Under the pieces are notes generated by a model. It had not been told where the DNA came from and made no database searches. It worked only from the letters and a program-made list of their open reading frames with translations. Both the position numbers and the translations under genes were made by a program. 29,593 nt of DNA from Candidatus Bipolaricaulota bacterium. GTDB taxonomy: Bacteria > Bipolaricaulota > Bipolaricaulia > Bipolaricaulales > Bipolaricaulaceae. The DNA lies in assembly GCA_014360945.1 (NCBI GenBank), contig JACIWM010000007.1:1-29593 (forward strand), in the 5' to 3' direction. How positions within the stretch are numbered: position 1 is the first letter of the stretch; every line of letters starts with the position of its first letter. Below, piece by piece: positions 1 through 6,776 of the stretch.

Positions 1-164
1 AGGGCCGGCATCTCCCACAGGGTGCGGCCCACACAGAACCGCTCGAAGCCGCGCACCTCCGTCACGTGGAACCGGGCCTCCCGCACCCGGCCATCCTCGC
101 CTAAGTGCACGGTGATGAGGCCGTGCCCTTCGATCCTAGTCACAGGGATGCGGTAATGTCGCAC
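1..164 (-). CDS. hoxH: [NiFe] hydrogenase large subunit HoxH, N-terminal part (cut by window edge)
   Basis: Only the first 54 codons are in the window. The frame opens with GTG at 164 behind a strong Shine-Dalgarno (GGAGG, about 166-175), 10 bases after the hoxY stop. The peptide contains TRIEGHGLITVHL, then ARFHVTEVRGFERF and GRTLWEMPAL. This is the signature of the N-terminus of group 3 [NiFe]-hydrogenase large subunits, just before the first RxCGxC nickel-binding motif, which lies outside the window. The large subunit carries the Ni-Fe site that splits or forms H2 and pairs with HoxY. The conserved RIEGH and RGFE blocks are intact. The remaining ligands and any C-terminal maturation peptide cannot be judged. 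Confidence 0.9.
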   Translation of the reverse strand, partial: MRHYRIPVTRIEGHGLITVHLGEDGRVREARFHVTEVRGFERFCVGRTLWEMPA

Positions 165-174
165 GGCTCCTCCT

Positions 175-702
175 TCACCCGAACTTCAGATCCGGCCCGG
201 AAAGCTCGGGCTTCTGCCCCAAAAGAACGGGCCGGAGGAATTTCCAGATTCGGTCCGCAGGGGGCGGACATCCCGGAAGGAAGAAGTCCACGGGAACCAC
301 GGCGGAGAGGGGCAGGGCCCGGGGAAGGAACTTCGGGACCTCCCCTTCCTCCAAGCCCGGCGGATCGTCCTTGGCATACACGGTGCGCAAAACCTCCTCG
401 CGGGGAAGAGGGTTGCGAAGGCTCGGGACGTTCCCGGTCACGGCGCAATCGCCGAAGGCCACGAGGATCTTGGCCTTTTTACGGATCTCCAAAAGCTCGC
501 GGAGGTGCTCGGTGTTGCCCACCGCGCCCTCGATGAGCACCACATCCACGTTTTCCGGGAATTCCTTGATGTCGGCAATGGGCGAGAACACAAGCTCTGC
601 GCGCTCGGCGAACTCCAAAAGCCTCTCATCCAAATCCAAAAAGGACATGTGGCAACCGGAGCACCCCGAAAACCATACTGTAGCCACGCGAAGCTTAGAC
701 AC
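175..702 (-). CDS. hoxY: [NiFe] hydrogenase small subunit HoxY
   Basis: A 175-residue small subunit of a soluble group 3d hydrogenase. The start is GTG at 702, overlapping the hoxU end by 8 bases, with the Shine-Dalgarno GAAAGGAGG just upstream. The N-terminus WFSGCSGCHMSFLDLDE matches the HoxY family closely. Cys14, Cys17, Cys86 (FGDCAVTGN) and Cys145 (FLPGCPPPAD) are the four expected ligands of the proximal [4Fe-4S] cluster. The protein stops soon after, as short HoxY proteins do, and lacks the medial and distal clusters of membrane-type small subunits. It passes electrons between HoxH and the iron-sulfur subunit HoxU in the cytoplasm; no Tat signal is present. Neighbours hoxU and hoxH support the call. 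Confidence 0.95.
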   Translation of the reverse strand: MSKLRVATVWFSGCSGCHMSFLDLDERLLEFAERAELVFSPIADIKEFPENVDVVLIEGAVGNTEHLRELLEIRKKAKILVAFGDCAVTGNVPSLRNPLPREEVLRTVYAKDDPPGLEEGEVPKFLPRALPLSAVVPVDFFLPGCPPPADRIWKFLRPVLLGQKPELSGPDLKFG

Positions 703-1396
703 GGGGCCTCCTTTCCGTGACCTCCAAAATGATCTCCGGCTTCTTCACTTGTTCGCTTGTGGCCTTCCCCTTTTCAAAGAGGGCACCGGTGGGGCAGGCT
801 TGCACGCATTTTCCACAACCGGTGCAGGTCGTGGATTTCCCCCAAGGATCACCAAGGTCCGCCTCCACCAAGGTGAAAATGCCCCGGTTGGAGAAGCCCC
901 AGGTCATGGCACCCTCTACCTCTGAGCAGGCCCGCACACACCGGCCGCAGAGAACACAGCGGTTGTGGTCGATCCCGTACTTTTCGTGGCTGAGATCCAC
1001 GAACAAAAGGGGCCAACGATAGGGAAAGCGCACGTGATCCATCCCTAGTTCCATAGCGAGATCCTGAAGCTCACAGTGTCCATTGGAAACGCAAAAGGCG
1101 CAGATGTGGTTGCGCTCAGCGAAGATCATCTCGAGGATCGTGCGCCGAAGCTCCCGGAGCCTGGGGGAATTGGCCACCACCTCCAGCCCCTCTTGCACCG
1201 GCGTAGCGCACGAAGGGACCAATCTTCCGCCCCAATTCCGTATCTCCACCAAGCACAGGCGGCATGCGCCCCGCGGGGAGAGGCCCTCCAAATAGCACAA
1301 GGTAGGGATACGGATTCCCGCACGTTTTGCAGCCTGGAGAATCGTCTCCCCTTCCTCCGCCTGGACCTTGATCCCGTCGATGGTGAGGGTGATCAC
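695..1396 (-). CDS. hoxU: Hydrogenase diaphorase iron-sulfur subunit HoxU
   Basis: A 233-residue NuoG-like electron-transfer subunit. A plant-type [2Fe-2S] domain comes first (Cys34, Cys45, Cys48, Cys63). It is followed by the NuoG-type [4Fe-4S] block NHICAFCVSNGHC (Cys99, Cys102, Cys108 with His97, the spacing I expect for HoxU) and two ferredoxin-type [4Fe-4S] motifs (Cys147/150/153/157 and Cys191/194/197/201). All ligands are intact. The start is GTG at 1396 and forms a 4-base GTGA overlap with the preceding gene. HoxU links the NAD(P)H or ferredoxin side to HoxY-HoxH. The same domain order occurs at the N-terminus of multidomain [FeFe]-hydrogenases, but the following hoxY and hoxH genes fix the identity. 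Its usual partner HoxF is not encoded next to it. Confidence 0.93.
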   Translation of the reverse strand: MITLTIDGIKVQAEEGETILQAAKRAGIRIPTLCYLEGLSPRGACRLCLVEIRNWGGRLVPSCATPVQEGLEVVANSPRLRELRRTILEMIFAERNHICAFCVSNGHCELQDLAMELGMDHVRFPYRWPLLFVDLSHEKYGIDHNRCVLCGRCVRACSEVEGAMTWGFSNRGIFTLVEADLGDPWGKSTTCTGCGKCVQACPTGALFEKGKATSEQVKKPEIILEVTERRPRV

Positions 1397-1761
1397 GCCG
1401 GCACCTCCCGCAGCTCCACAAGGTGGTCCTCGAGGATCCGGCCGTGGAGGACGTGTTCCACCACGATCCTGCGGGCCGTGACCTCGTCCACATCACCGTA
1501 GATCGTGATCCTGCCGGGCTCATGGACCTCCACCAGAGGTTCTTTAGCGGAGAGGCCCTTTTCCCCGGTCTGGGTGACCAAAACGTCCTTGAGGTTCCGC
1601 TGGGCCACCTCATCGAGGATGGCTCGCAGCACCTGGCGAGCGCCGGCAGCAATACCGGAAGTGCCCATGCCCACCACGATCTTCACCCGGGCCTGCCCGG
1701 CCCTTAAACGCATCTCCGCTTCCGCCCGCTCCCGGATCTTCCGTAGCTCCTCCAGCTTCAT
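1393..1761 (-). CDS. HndB-like thioredoxin-fold hydrogenase subunit without cysteines
   Basis: The start is ATG at 1761 behind a good Shine-Dalgarno (AAGGAGGCGGG), overlapping the preceding stop as ATGA; the product is 122 residues. The N-terminus KLEELRKIRERAE, then VVGMGTSGIAAGARQVL, VTQTGEKGLS and EPLVEV follow the HndB / [2Fe-2S]-thioredoxin family, equivalent to the N-terminal domain of NuoF. From memory, HndB proteins carry cysteines in the GTCGIAAGA and TGCxGLC blocks. Here those positions read GTSGIAAGA and TGEKGLS, and the whole protein contains no cysteine. It therefore cannot bind a [2Fe-2S] cluster in the usual way and may be a structural or docking subunit. Family assignment is firm; function is inference. 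Confidence 0.8.
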   Translation of the reverse strand: MKLEELRKIRERAEAEMRLRAGQARVKIVVGMGTSGIAAGARQVLRAILDEVAQRNLKDVLVTQTGEKGLSAKEPLVEVHEPGRITIYGDVDEVTARRIVVEHVLHGRILEDHLVELREVPA

Positions 1762-2306
1762 CCCGCCTCCTTCCACCCCAGGTCCGCCAATGCCTTCCGC
1801 ATTTCCCGCTCCAAAAAAGAAAGGACCTCAGGGTGTGTGAAGGGCACATGTCCCAAGGCCCGTTTCAACTCCCGTGTGTCCAGGGTCCACGCCTGCTGAT
1901 CATCCTGGAAAACAAGGTGAAATTCAACGGGCGAGGTGGCGATGAGAGGGACAAGGGTCCCGCAGAGGTCGCCCAGGGGCGGACGATCGGGATGGTCCCA
2001 GGGAATGCGGGCCCTGACCTCTGTTCCCTGGCCGGGCGCGGAACGGATGGAAAACTCCCCGCCCAGTTCCTCCGCGGTCTGGCGCAGGAGGGCCAATCCC
2101 AAGCCGATGCGCCGGCCGGGCTTCGTTGTGAAAAAGGGGTCCCCCGCACGCCGAAGGGCCTCCCCGTCCATACCCGCTCCGTCGTCCCTCACCCGCACCC
2201 AAAGATCTCGTCCTTCCCGACGAAGCTCGATCTCCACTAACTGCGCTCCTGCACGGATGGCGTTCTCCACGAGGTCCGTCAAATGGAACGCCAAATCCTC
2301 CACCAT
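1758..2306 (-). CDS. GHKL-type ATP-binding protein, hydrogenase-associated
   Basis: A 182-residue protein with a histidine-kinase-like ATPase fold but no dimerisation/phosphoacceptor histidine domain. Visible boxes are the N box LVENAIRAGAQLVEI (about residues 12-26), the G1 box DDGAGMD and the G2 region TTKPGRRIGLGLALL, followed by a typical C-terminal strand GTEVRARIP. The C-terminal 75 residues are an extra domain that I do not recognise. The ATG at 2306 overlaps the NuoE-like stop (TGATG). Stand-alone GHKL ATPases of this type occur between nuoE-like and hndB-like genes in [FeFe]-hydrogenase operons. A role in ATP- or redox-dependent regulation of the complex is plausible but unproven. 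Confidence 0.8.
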   Translation of the reverse strand: MVEDLAFHLTDLVENAIRAGAQLVEIELRREGRDLWVRVRDDGAGMDGEALRRAGDPFFTTKPGRRIGLGLALLRQTAEELGGEFSIRSAPGQGTEVRARIPWDHPDRPPLGDLCGTLVPLIATSPVEFHLVFQDDQQAWTLDTRELKRALGHVPFTHPEVLSFLEREMRKALADLGWKEAG

Positions 2307-2761
2307 CAGGAAAATTCCCGCACGATCCGGCGGGCCTTGGTTGGGTCCAGTCGGCCGTAGACCTCCTCATCGATCATCATCACCGGCGCAAGACCGCAGC
2401 AGCCCAAACACCGTACCACTTCCACGCTGAATTTTCCGTCCACGCTGGTCTCGCCGGGTTTAACCTCCAATTCATCGCAAATGGCGTTCAGCACGCGCTC
2501 CCCGCCCCGCACATGGCAGGCCGTGCCCAAACACACCCGGATCGTATGTTTACCTGCAGGTTTGGTCCGGAAGAAGTGGTAGAAGGTGACCACACCCCGG
2601 ACCTGGGAGGCCGGAACGCCCAAGACCTCGGCCACCGCCTCCTGGGCCTCCCGGGGAAGCCAGCCCAAAACGCTTTGCACCCGATGCAGGGCCTGGATGA
2701 GCTCCGTGGGCTTTCCCCTATAAGGCCGTACTAACTCCCGCACCTTCTCCGCCACACCCAT
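2306..2761 (-). CDS. NuoE/HoxE/HndA-type [2Fe-2S] subunit
   Basis: A 151-residue thioredoxin-fold iron-sulfur subunit of the NADH dehydrogenase 24 kDa family. Helical N-terminus, then VRGVVTFYHFFRTKPAGKH, RVCLGTACHVRGG and RCLGCCGLAPVMM. The four [2Fe-2S] ligands are Cys77, Cys82 (Cx4C), Cys118 and Cys122 (Cx3C). The start is ATG at 2761, sharing one base with the PHP gene stop; the open frame upstream of this ATG is noise from another gene. The family works with a NuoF/HoxF/HndC flavoprotein, which is missing from the visible operon. The name could be hoxE or hndA; the mixed context does not decide between them. Confidence 0.9.
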   Translation of the reverse strand: MGVAEKVRELVRPYRGKPTELIQALHRVQSVLGWLPREAQEAVAEVLGVPASQVRGVVTFYHFFRTKPAGKHTIRVCLGTACHVRGGERVLNAICDELEVKPGETSVDGKFSVEVVRCLGCCGLAPVMMIDEEVYGRLDPTKARRIVREFS

Positions 2762-3516
2762 CAGCTTCCTCCCTTCATGGCCGGGCCGGGGCGAAGACGC
2801 CGCCCCTGCCTCCGATGCACCGCCAAAACCAACTCCGAAAAATTCGGGGCCGCCGCGTAAAGTTCGGTCCAGCCCCGCCCGATCTCCTCGGGATAATGAG
2901 CATCCGAAGAACGAAGGATACCGCGGCCTCGCAGTTCCGGCCAACGGGTCAGCGCCTCCATCTCCTCCAACCATGGGGAGATCTCCACCGCCGGCCAATC
3001 TCCAGCTGGAAGAAGGCCCAAGACCCCCAAAAGTCCGCCGGAAACTCGGTCCACATGGGCCGGGATCACCAGACCCTCCCGCTCCCGCACTCTCCGCACC
3101 ACCTCCTCCAACGGCAAGGGAACCGGGGAAAGGAGGAGTTTGTCAAGCCTTTTCACGATCTCGTCGTTTTCGTCCACCACCAACTGATCGCCGAAAAGCT
3201 CCGGATCACAGGGGATCGGAGGAAGAAGGGCGTAAAGCTCTTTTTGCAGGGAAAGGCAGGCCTCCTCGTCCTCAAAAAGGGCAAGGATTTCCACTTCTTC
3301 CATGGTCTGTATCTCCATGCCCATGAGGACCACCGGCGTTTCCCCTGCGATTTTTCGTGCGTACTGCCCGTTTTCCCCGGCGTTATGGTCGCAGATGGCG
3401 ATGAGATCGAGCCGAGCTTTCCGCGCCTCCTCCACGATCCGTCGGGGCGACATATAAAGCGAACCGCACGGAGAAAGAACAGAGTGGATGTGGAGGTCGA
3501 TCCGAAACCACCTCAT
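2761..3516 (-). CDS. PHP-domain metal-dependent phosphoesterase
   Basis: A 251-residue protein of the polymerase and histidinol phosphatase (PHP) superfamily. Metal-site motifs are visible in order: DLHIHSVLSPCG near the N-terminus (Asp7, His9, His11), ICDHN, an acidic stretch around GMEIQTMEEVEIL, VIPAHVDR and RSSDAHYPEEIG. Together they make up a complete trinuclear metal centre. The substrate is unknown; the relatives are the small TrpH-like phosphoesterases. ATG at 3516 overlaps the upstream DRTGG gene by 4 bases and the stop touches the NuoE-like start, so translation is likely coupled. PHP genes recur in this position of hydrogenase operons in anaerobes, with no defined role that I know of. 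Confidence 0.88.
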   Translation of the reverse strand: MRWFRIDLHIHSVLSPCGSLYMSPRRIVEEARKARLDLIAICDHNAGENGQYARKIAGETPVVLMGMEIQTMEEVEILALFEDEEACLSLQKELYALLPPIPCDPELFGDQLVVDENDEIVKRLDKLLLSPVPLPLEEVVRRVREREGLVIPAHVDRVSGGLLGVLGLLPAGDWPAVEISPWLEEMEALTRWPELRGRGILRSSDAHYPEEIGRGWTELYAAAPNFSELVLAVHRRQGRRLRPGPAMKGGS

Positions 3517-3845
3517 GGAAAAAGAAGGCGGTGGAGTTTTCCTGCGGTGTGGAAGGCATTCTCCGCGGAAACGAGGAGATTCACACCCTCTTCATTGGCC
3601 TTTTGGATCACCTCCGGTCCGGGCCGAAGGTCCCGCACGAACACAACCCCGCTAAGCTTCCGCAGCTTGGCCACGGCCACCACGTTGAGGTGCCGTTGAT
3701 GAGTGAGCCAAAGCTCTCCAGGCTCGGCGTGGGCCAAGACATCGGAAAGAAGGTCGGAAACATAGCCACCCCGCACTTCCGCCTCCGGATCAGCGCGGAC
3801 TAAAAACTCAAGTCGAAGCTCCTCGGCCACCTGTGCTAGCGTCAT
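3513..3845 (-). CDS. DRTGG-domain protein 1
   Basis: A 110-residue single-domain protein. The segment from GGYVSDLLSDVLAHAEPGELWLT through VVFVRDLRPGPEVIQKANEEGVNLLVS matches the small DRTGG-like fold found next to CBS domains, in HPr-kinase N-termini and as free-standing proteins in hydrogenase operons. The start is ATG at 3845 with a strong Shine-Dalgarno (GAAGGAGG); it overlaps the end of the GHKL gene by 38 bases. It is a paralogue of the DRTGG protein encoded at 4256-4645, sharing the DLLSDVLA block. No catalytic residues are evident; it probably binds a ligand or a partner protein. Confidence 0.75.
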   Translation of the reverse strand: MTLAQVAEELRLEFLVRADPEAEVRGGYVSDLLSDVLAHAEPGELWLTHQRHLNVVAVAKLRKLSGVVFVRDLRPGPEVIQKANEEGVNLLVSAENAFHTAGKLHRLLFP

Positions 3846-4284
3846 CTTTCCTCCTTCGGATCACGGCCCGGATCACCGTGCCCTCGCCTGGCCGGGACCG
3901 GATCTCCAATTGATCAGAATTGGCCTCCATGTTGGGAAGGCCCATGCCCGCGCCGAAACCCATTTCCCTGGCCCATATCGGAGCCGTGGAATATCCTGGC
4001 TGGCGAGCAAGCTCGATATCGGGAATTCCCGGGCCGTAGTCGGAGAAGATCAGTTCCACACGGTCGTCGTAAACAAGAAGGATCACCCGGCCACCGGGGG
4101 TGTAAAGGGCGATGTTCATCTCCCCTTCAAAGCAGACGATCCCGGCCCTTCGCACCACCTCCGGTTCCACTCCTAGCTTTCGCAGAACTCGCTGGACCTC
4201 GGTGGAGACCGTGCCCGCTTTCTCCAGGTCCTGTCCGGCCACGGAGAAAACCTCCCTATGGCGCAGGATGCCCGGGAGGCTCAT
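3808..4284 (-). CDS. RsbW/SpoIIAB-like GHKL ATPase (anti-sigma-factor fold)
   Basis: A 158-residue protein with an HATPase fold of the serine-kinase/anti-sigma type. The N box EGEMNIALYT, the G1 box DYGPGIPD and the glycine-rich lid GFGAGMGLPNMEANSDQ are visible, ending in GTVIRAVI. I chose ATG at 4284, which gives MSLPGILRHREVFSV and overlaps the upstream DRTGG gene by 29 bases. No clear Shine-Dalgarno precedes it, so the exact start is uncertain. It sits between two DRTGG genes. A partner-switching role, by analogy with RsbW, is possible, but no anti-anti-sigma (STAS) gene or sigma factor is visible nearby. Confidence 0.78.
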   Translation of the reverse strand: MSLPGILRHREVFSVAGQDLEKAGTVSTEVQRVLRKLGVEPEVVRRAGIVCFEGEMNIALYTPGGRVILLVYDDRVELIFSDYGPGIPDIELARQPGYSTAPIWAREMGFGAGMGLPNMEANSDQLEIRSRPGEGTVIRAVIRRRKDDASTGGRGAST

Positions 4285-4645
4285 GGGGCAAAGATTTTCG
4301 TTTGGCCGGGGGAAGGCCGTGGGTGTAAAGGATTCCGCAGGTCTCGTACATGGTCCGGGAGGTGGCGAGGAGGGGGATGCCAGCCTGGGCGGCGTAATCC
4401 ACCATGGGCTTGGTCGGCAATTTCCCCCGCACAAACAGGACGGCCACAAGATTCATGACCTCCGCCACCCGCACCACCTGGGGCGTGACCATCCCGGTGA
4501 TGAGGAGCACCCCTTCCTCCCGGACCATGGCCAGAACATCGGAGAGAAGGTCCGCGGCGAAGGCCGCGCTTACGGTGCGATCCGCAAGATCCCCACCGGT
4601 CAGGAACCGGGCCTCCACAAGCTCGGCCACCTCGCGCAGCTTCAT
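4256..4645 (-). CDS. DRTGG-domain protein 2
   Basis: A 129-residue DRTGG-like protein starting MKLREVAELVEARFLTGG at ATG 4645, the base next to the apgM stop region (one base between the two genes). The core AADLLSDVLAMVREEGVLLITG, then VAVLFVRGKLP and AGIPLLATSRTMYETCGIL, aligns with its paralogue at 3513-3845. The C-terminal tail beyond GILYTHGLPPAK is short and basic and overlaps the next gene. Relatives are often annotated as serine-kinase or DRTGG proteins near [FeFe]-hydrogenase genes. Sensing of a nucleotide or redox metabolite is a guess. Confidence 0.75.
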   Translation of the reverse strand: MKLREVAELVEARFLTGGDLADRTVSAAFAADLLSDVLAMVREEGVLLITGMVTPQVVRVAEVMNLVAVLFVRGKLPTKPMVDYAAQAGIPLLATSRTMYETCGILYTHGLPPAKRKSLPHEPPGHPAP

Positions 4646-4646
4646 C

Positions 4647-5882
4647 CTAAGCTCCGAATTTGCTCCCGAAATCGCAATACCCCAAAAGCTGGGGCAGGAG
4701 GCGTCCGGAGAACCGACCCAGACCCCCCTCGCCCGCGGCCCGCTCACTGAAGTTTCTGGTGCGATCGGGTCGGATTGCCGGTCCAAAGAACAGGGCTGGG
4801 ACGGGATCGGCCGTGTGCTCTCGCACCGCCGGCGGCGTGGAGTGGTCACCGGAAACGCAGATGTGCAGATCCTTGGGCATTTGAGAGAGGAGCTCGCCGA
4901 AGAACTCCCGGTCCACCCGCTCGATGAACGCCCGTTTTGCCTCGGCGTCGCCGTCATGGCCAGCGTTGTCCGTGCCTTTTATATGCACGAAAACGAGGTC
5001 GAACGAGGCAAGGGCCTCCAGGGCGGCGCGGGCCTTGGCCCGAAGATCGGTTTTGAGATCTCCGGTGGCACCGGGAACGGAAAGGATCTCCATTCCGGCC
5101 AGGCGGGCCACTCCCTTGTAAAGGGCGCCGCCGGCCACACAGGCCGCACGGATCCCGTACGTCTCGGTGACGGGAACCAAATGGGGCATGACCGCCGCCC
5201 CCCGCAAAAGGAGGGCGTTTCCCGGAAGCTTCCCCTCAGCGGCGCGCTTTTTGTTCACGGGGTGATCGCGTAACGCCTCGTAGGCGCGGCGGGTGAAGGC
5301 GTTGAGGATCTGGGCGGTGCGGTGGGCGGCCTCGCTTTCCTCCAGCGCCCGGGCCTCGGCCACGGGAACACCGACTTCATGAGGATCGGTATCGGACACG
5401 GCGGCGGAGAGATTTTCCCCGCGCAGAACAAGCGCTCCCCGATGCTCTGTCGAGGCCCGGAAGAAGAATTCCACCCCGAAATCCCGCAAAGATATGGCGT
5501 TCACCGCCTCCTCAAGGAGCTTTCCCTCCTCGAGGCGTCCGGCGCGACGGTCGATCACGATGAGTTTTCCATCGCGCTCCTCCACGGTGGCGAAGTTGGC
5601 GCGAAAACAGACATCGCCGCCCCGCACCTCCATTCCGATCCCCAAAACCTCGAAAGCCCCGCGGCCGGTGTAGACCTGGAAAGGATCGTAGCCGAAGATG
5701 GAAAGGTGGGCGGTGTCTGAGCCGGGACGCACCCCGGGGGCGATGGGGTCCATGAGCCCCAGGGCCCCCTGGGCCGCAAGCTCATCGAGATTGGGATGGG
5801 CGGCGCGCTCCAAACACGTGGCGCCCCCAAAATCCGTGGGCCTTCCACCAAGCCCGTCCAGGATCACCAACAGGGCTGGCAT
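4647..5882 (-). CDS. apgM: Cofactor-independent phosphoglycerate mutase, archaeal type
   Basis: A 411-residue alkaline-phosphatase-superfamily mutase that interconverts 3- and 2-phosphoglycerate in glycolysis and gluconeogenesis. The N-terminal metal motif LLVILDGLGGRP (Asp9) and GSDTAHLSIFGYDP, which carries the phosphorylated serine (Ser55), are both intact. So are the C-terminal metal motifs KGTDNAGHDGD and CVSGDHSTPP. Length near 400 and the motif spelling place it in the archaeal ApgM family, not the 510-residue bacterial GpmI. ATG at 5882 has a GAGGG Shine-Dalgarno and lies 6 bases after the TatT-like gene. One base separates it from the DRTGG gene, so it is probably cotranscribed with the hydrogenase genes. 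Confidence 0.95.
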   Translation of the reverse strand: MPALLVILDGLGGRPTDFGGATCLERAAHPNLDELAAQGALGLMDPIAPGVRPGSDTAHLSIFGYDPFQVYTGRGAFEVLGIGMEVRGGDVCFRANFATVEERDGKLIVIDRRAGRLEEGKLLEEAVNAISLRDFGVEFFFRASTEHRGALVLRGENLSAAVSDTDPHEVGVPVAEARALEESEAAHRTAQILNAFTRRAYEALRDHPVNKKRAAEGKLPGNALLLRGAAVMPHLVPVTETYGIRAACVAGGALYKGVARLAGMEILSVPGATGDLKTDLRAKARAALEALASFDLVFVHIKGTDNAGHDGDAEAKRAFIERVDREFFGELLSQMPKDLHICVSGDHSTPPAVREHTADPVPALFFGPAIRPDRTRNFSERAAGEGGLGRFSGRLLPQLLGYCDFGSKFGA

Positions 5883-5888
5883 TATCCC

Positions 5889-6722
5889 TCACCCTTTCCC
5901 CTGGATTTCCGCGAGAAGTTGCGCGGCCTTGAACTGGCAAAAGCTGTTCATGAGGGGATAGGGCTCCACGGGGCTGGCAAGGATCTTTTCCAGCACAGCC
6001 CTGGCCTCGGCCCAAAGCTCCTTGGGGATGAGGTAGTACTGCACGTAGAAGAGCGAGTTCTCCAGGTAATCGCCGTGCTTTTCCATGGCCTCCTCAAGGA
6101 ACTCGCGGGCCTTCTCGTAATCTTTGGCGAACGGATGCTTTGCGTGGTAGCCGGCCATGGCCCGAAGGGGTCCGCCTGCAAGGTAATCGCGATCGAGCTC
6201 AAGACAGCGGCTCATGAGGGCATTGAGCTTTTTGTCGTCCCCGCGCAACGCGGCGGCAATGAGCCCAAATGCTCCGCCCAGCTCCACCTTCCGCGCCCAG
6301 TTCGCATACGTCCAATAACAAGCCTCAACATCCGTGCTGGTCGCCACCGCTTCCACAAACCCTTTTTCCTTTTCCACGCGCACAAATTCCGCACTGGTGC
6401 GCAAGGAACGCTCCCCATAAAGCTGGCCCTTCTCGTGAAACTCCTGCTTCTCCCGCTCGGGAAGGAAGACGTCCGCCAGGGTGTAATAGGAGCGGGCCAG
6501 CATGTTGAGGATGTGCGTATTCTGGGGGTCGAGATTCAGAGCCTTAAGGTAAAGGTCGATGGCCGTTTCCAATTTGGCTCGTAGCTCGCCAAGCGTGGCC
6601 GGATCGTATTGGGAAAGCCAGACCTCCTGGAAAAGGGCATCCGCTTGGGAGACAAGATCCGCCTGGGCCAAACCCAAAAAGAACGCCCCTCCCACCAACA
6701 CAATTGCCGCAAGCTTCTTCAT
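5889..6722 (-). CDS. Exported TPR-rich protein, TatT-like (TRAP transporter T-component family)
   Basis: A 277-residue protein starting at ATG 6722 after GGAGGTGG. Residues 1-21 form a signal peptide (basic start, hydrophobic core, GLAQA cleavage region). The rest is helical with tetratricopeptide character: DLYLKALNLDPQNTHILNML, YEKAREFLEEAMEKHGD, AEARAVLEKIL. A CYWTYANWARK block resembles the aromatic segment of TatT (Tp0956-like) proteins, which are periplasmic partners of TRAP transporters. No TRAP transporter genes are nearby, so the functional name is uncertain and plain periplasmic TPR protein is the safer reading. It is the first gene of the unit that continues through apgM to hoxH. 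Confidence 0.6.
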   Translation of the reverse strand: MKKLAAIVLVGGAFFLGLAQADLVSQADALFQEVWLSQYDPATLGELRAKLETAIDLYLKALNLDPQNTHILNMLARSYYTLADVFLPEREKQEFHEKGQLYGERSLRTSAEFVRVEKEKGFVEAVATSTDVEACYWTYANWARKVELGGAFGLIAAALRGDDKKLNALMSRCLELDRDYLAGGPLRAMAGYHAKHPFAKDYEKAREFLEEAMEKHGDYLENSLFYVQYYLIPKELWAEARAVLEKILASPVEPYPLMNSFCQFKAAQLLAEIQGKG

Positions 6723-6744
6723 TGACCACCTCCGATTGTCTGGA

Positions 6745-6774
6745 ACTATAGCCGTTTGTGGGGAGTGAGGCCAA
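6745..6774 (-). promoter_or_regulatory. Promoter of the tatT-apgM-hydrogenase unit
   Basis: On the minus strand TTGGCC (6769-6774) is followed after 18 bases by TATAGT (6745-6750). Each hexamer matches the sigma-70-type consensus in 4 or 5 of 6 positions. Transcription would begin near 6738, giving a short leader with a Shine-Dalgarno before ATG 6722. Its -35 lies 2 bases from the -35 of the divergent ferredoxin promoter, so the two polymerases would compete or be jointly regulated. Confidence 0.5.
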
Positions 6775-6776
6775 CG

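Noticed and set aside
105..925. Long plus-strand open frames opposite hoxY and hoxU
   Set aside because: They are arginine/serine/proline-rich frames with no domain features, produced by high GC content on the strand opposite well-supported genes.
2762..2998. In-frame N-terminal extension of the NuoE-like gene (79 codons)
   Set aside because: It overlaps the PHP gene completely, shows no family similarity, and ATG 2761 gives the normal NuoE-like start coupled to the PHP stop.
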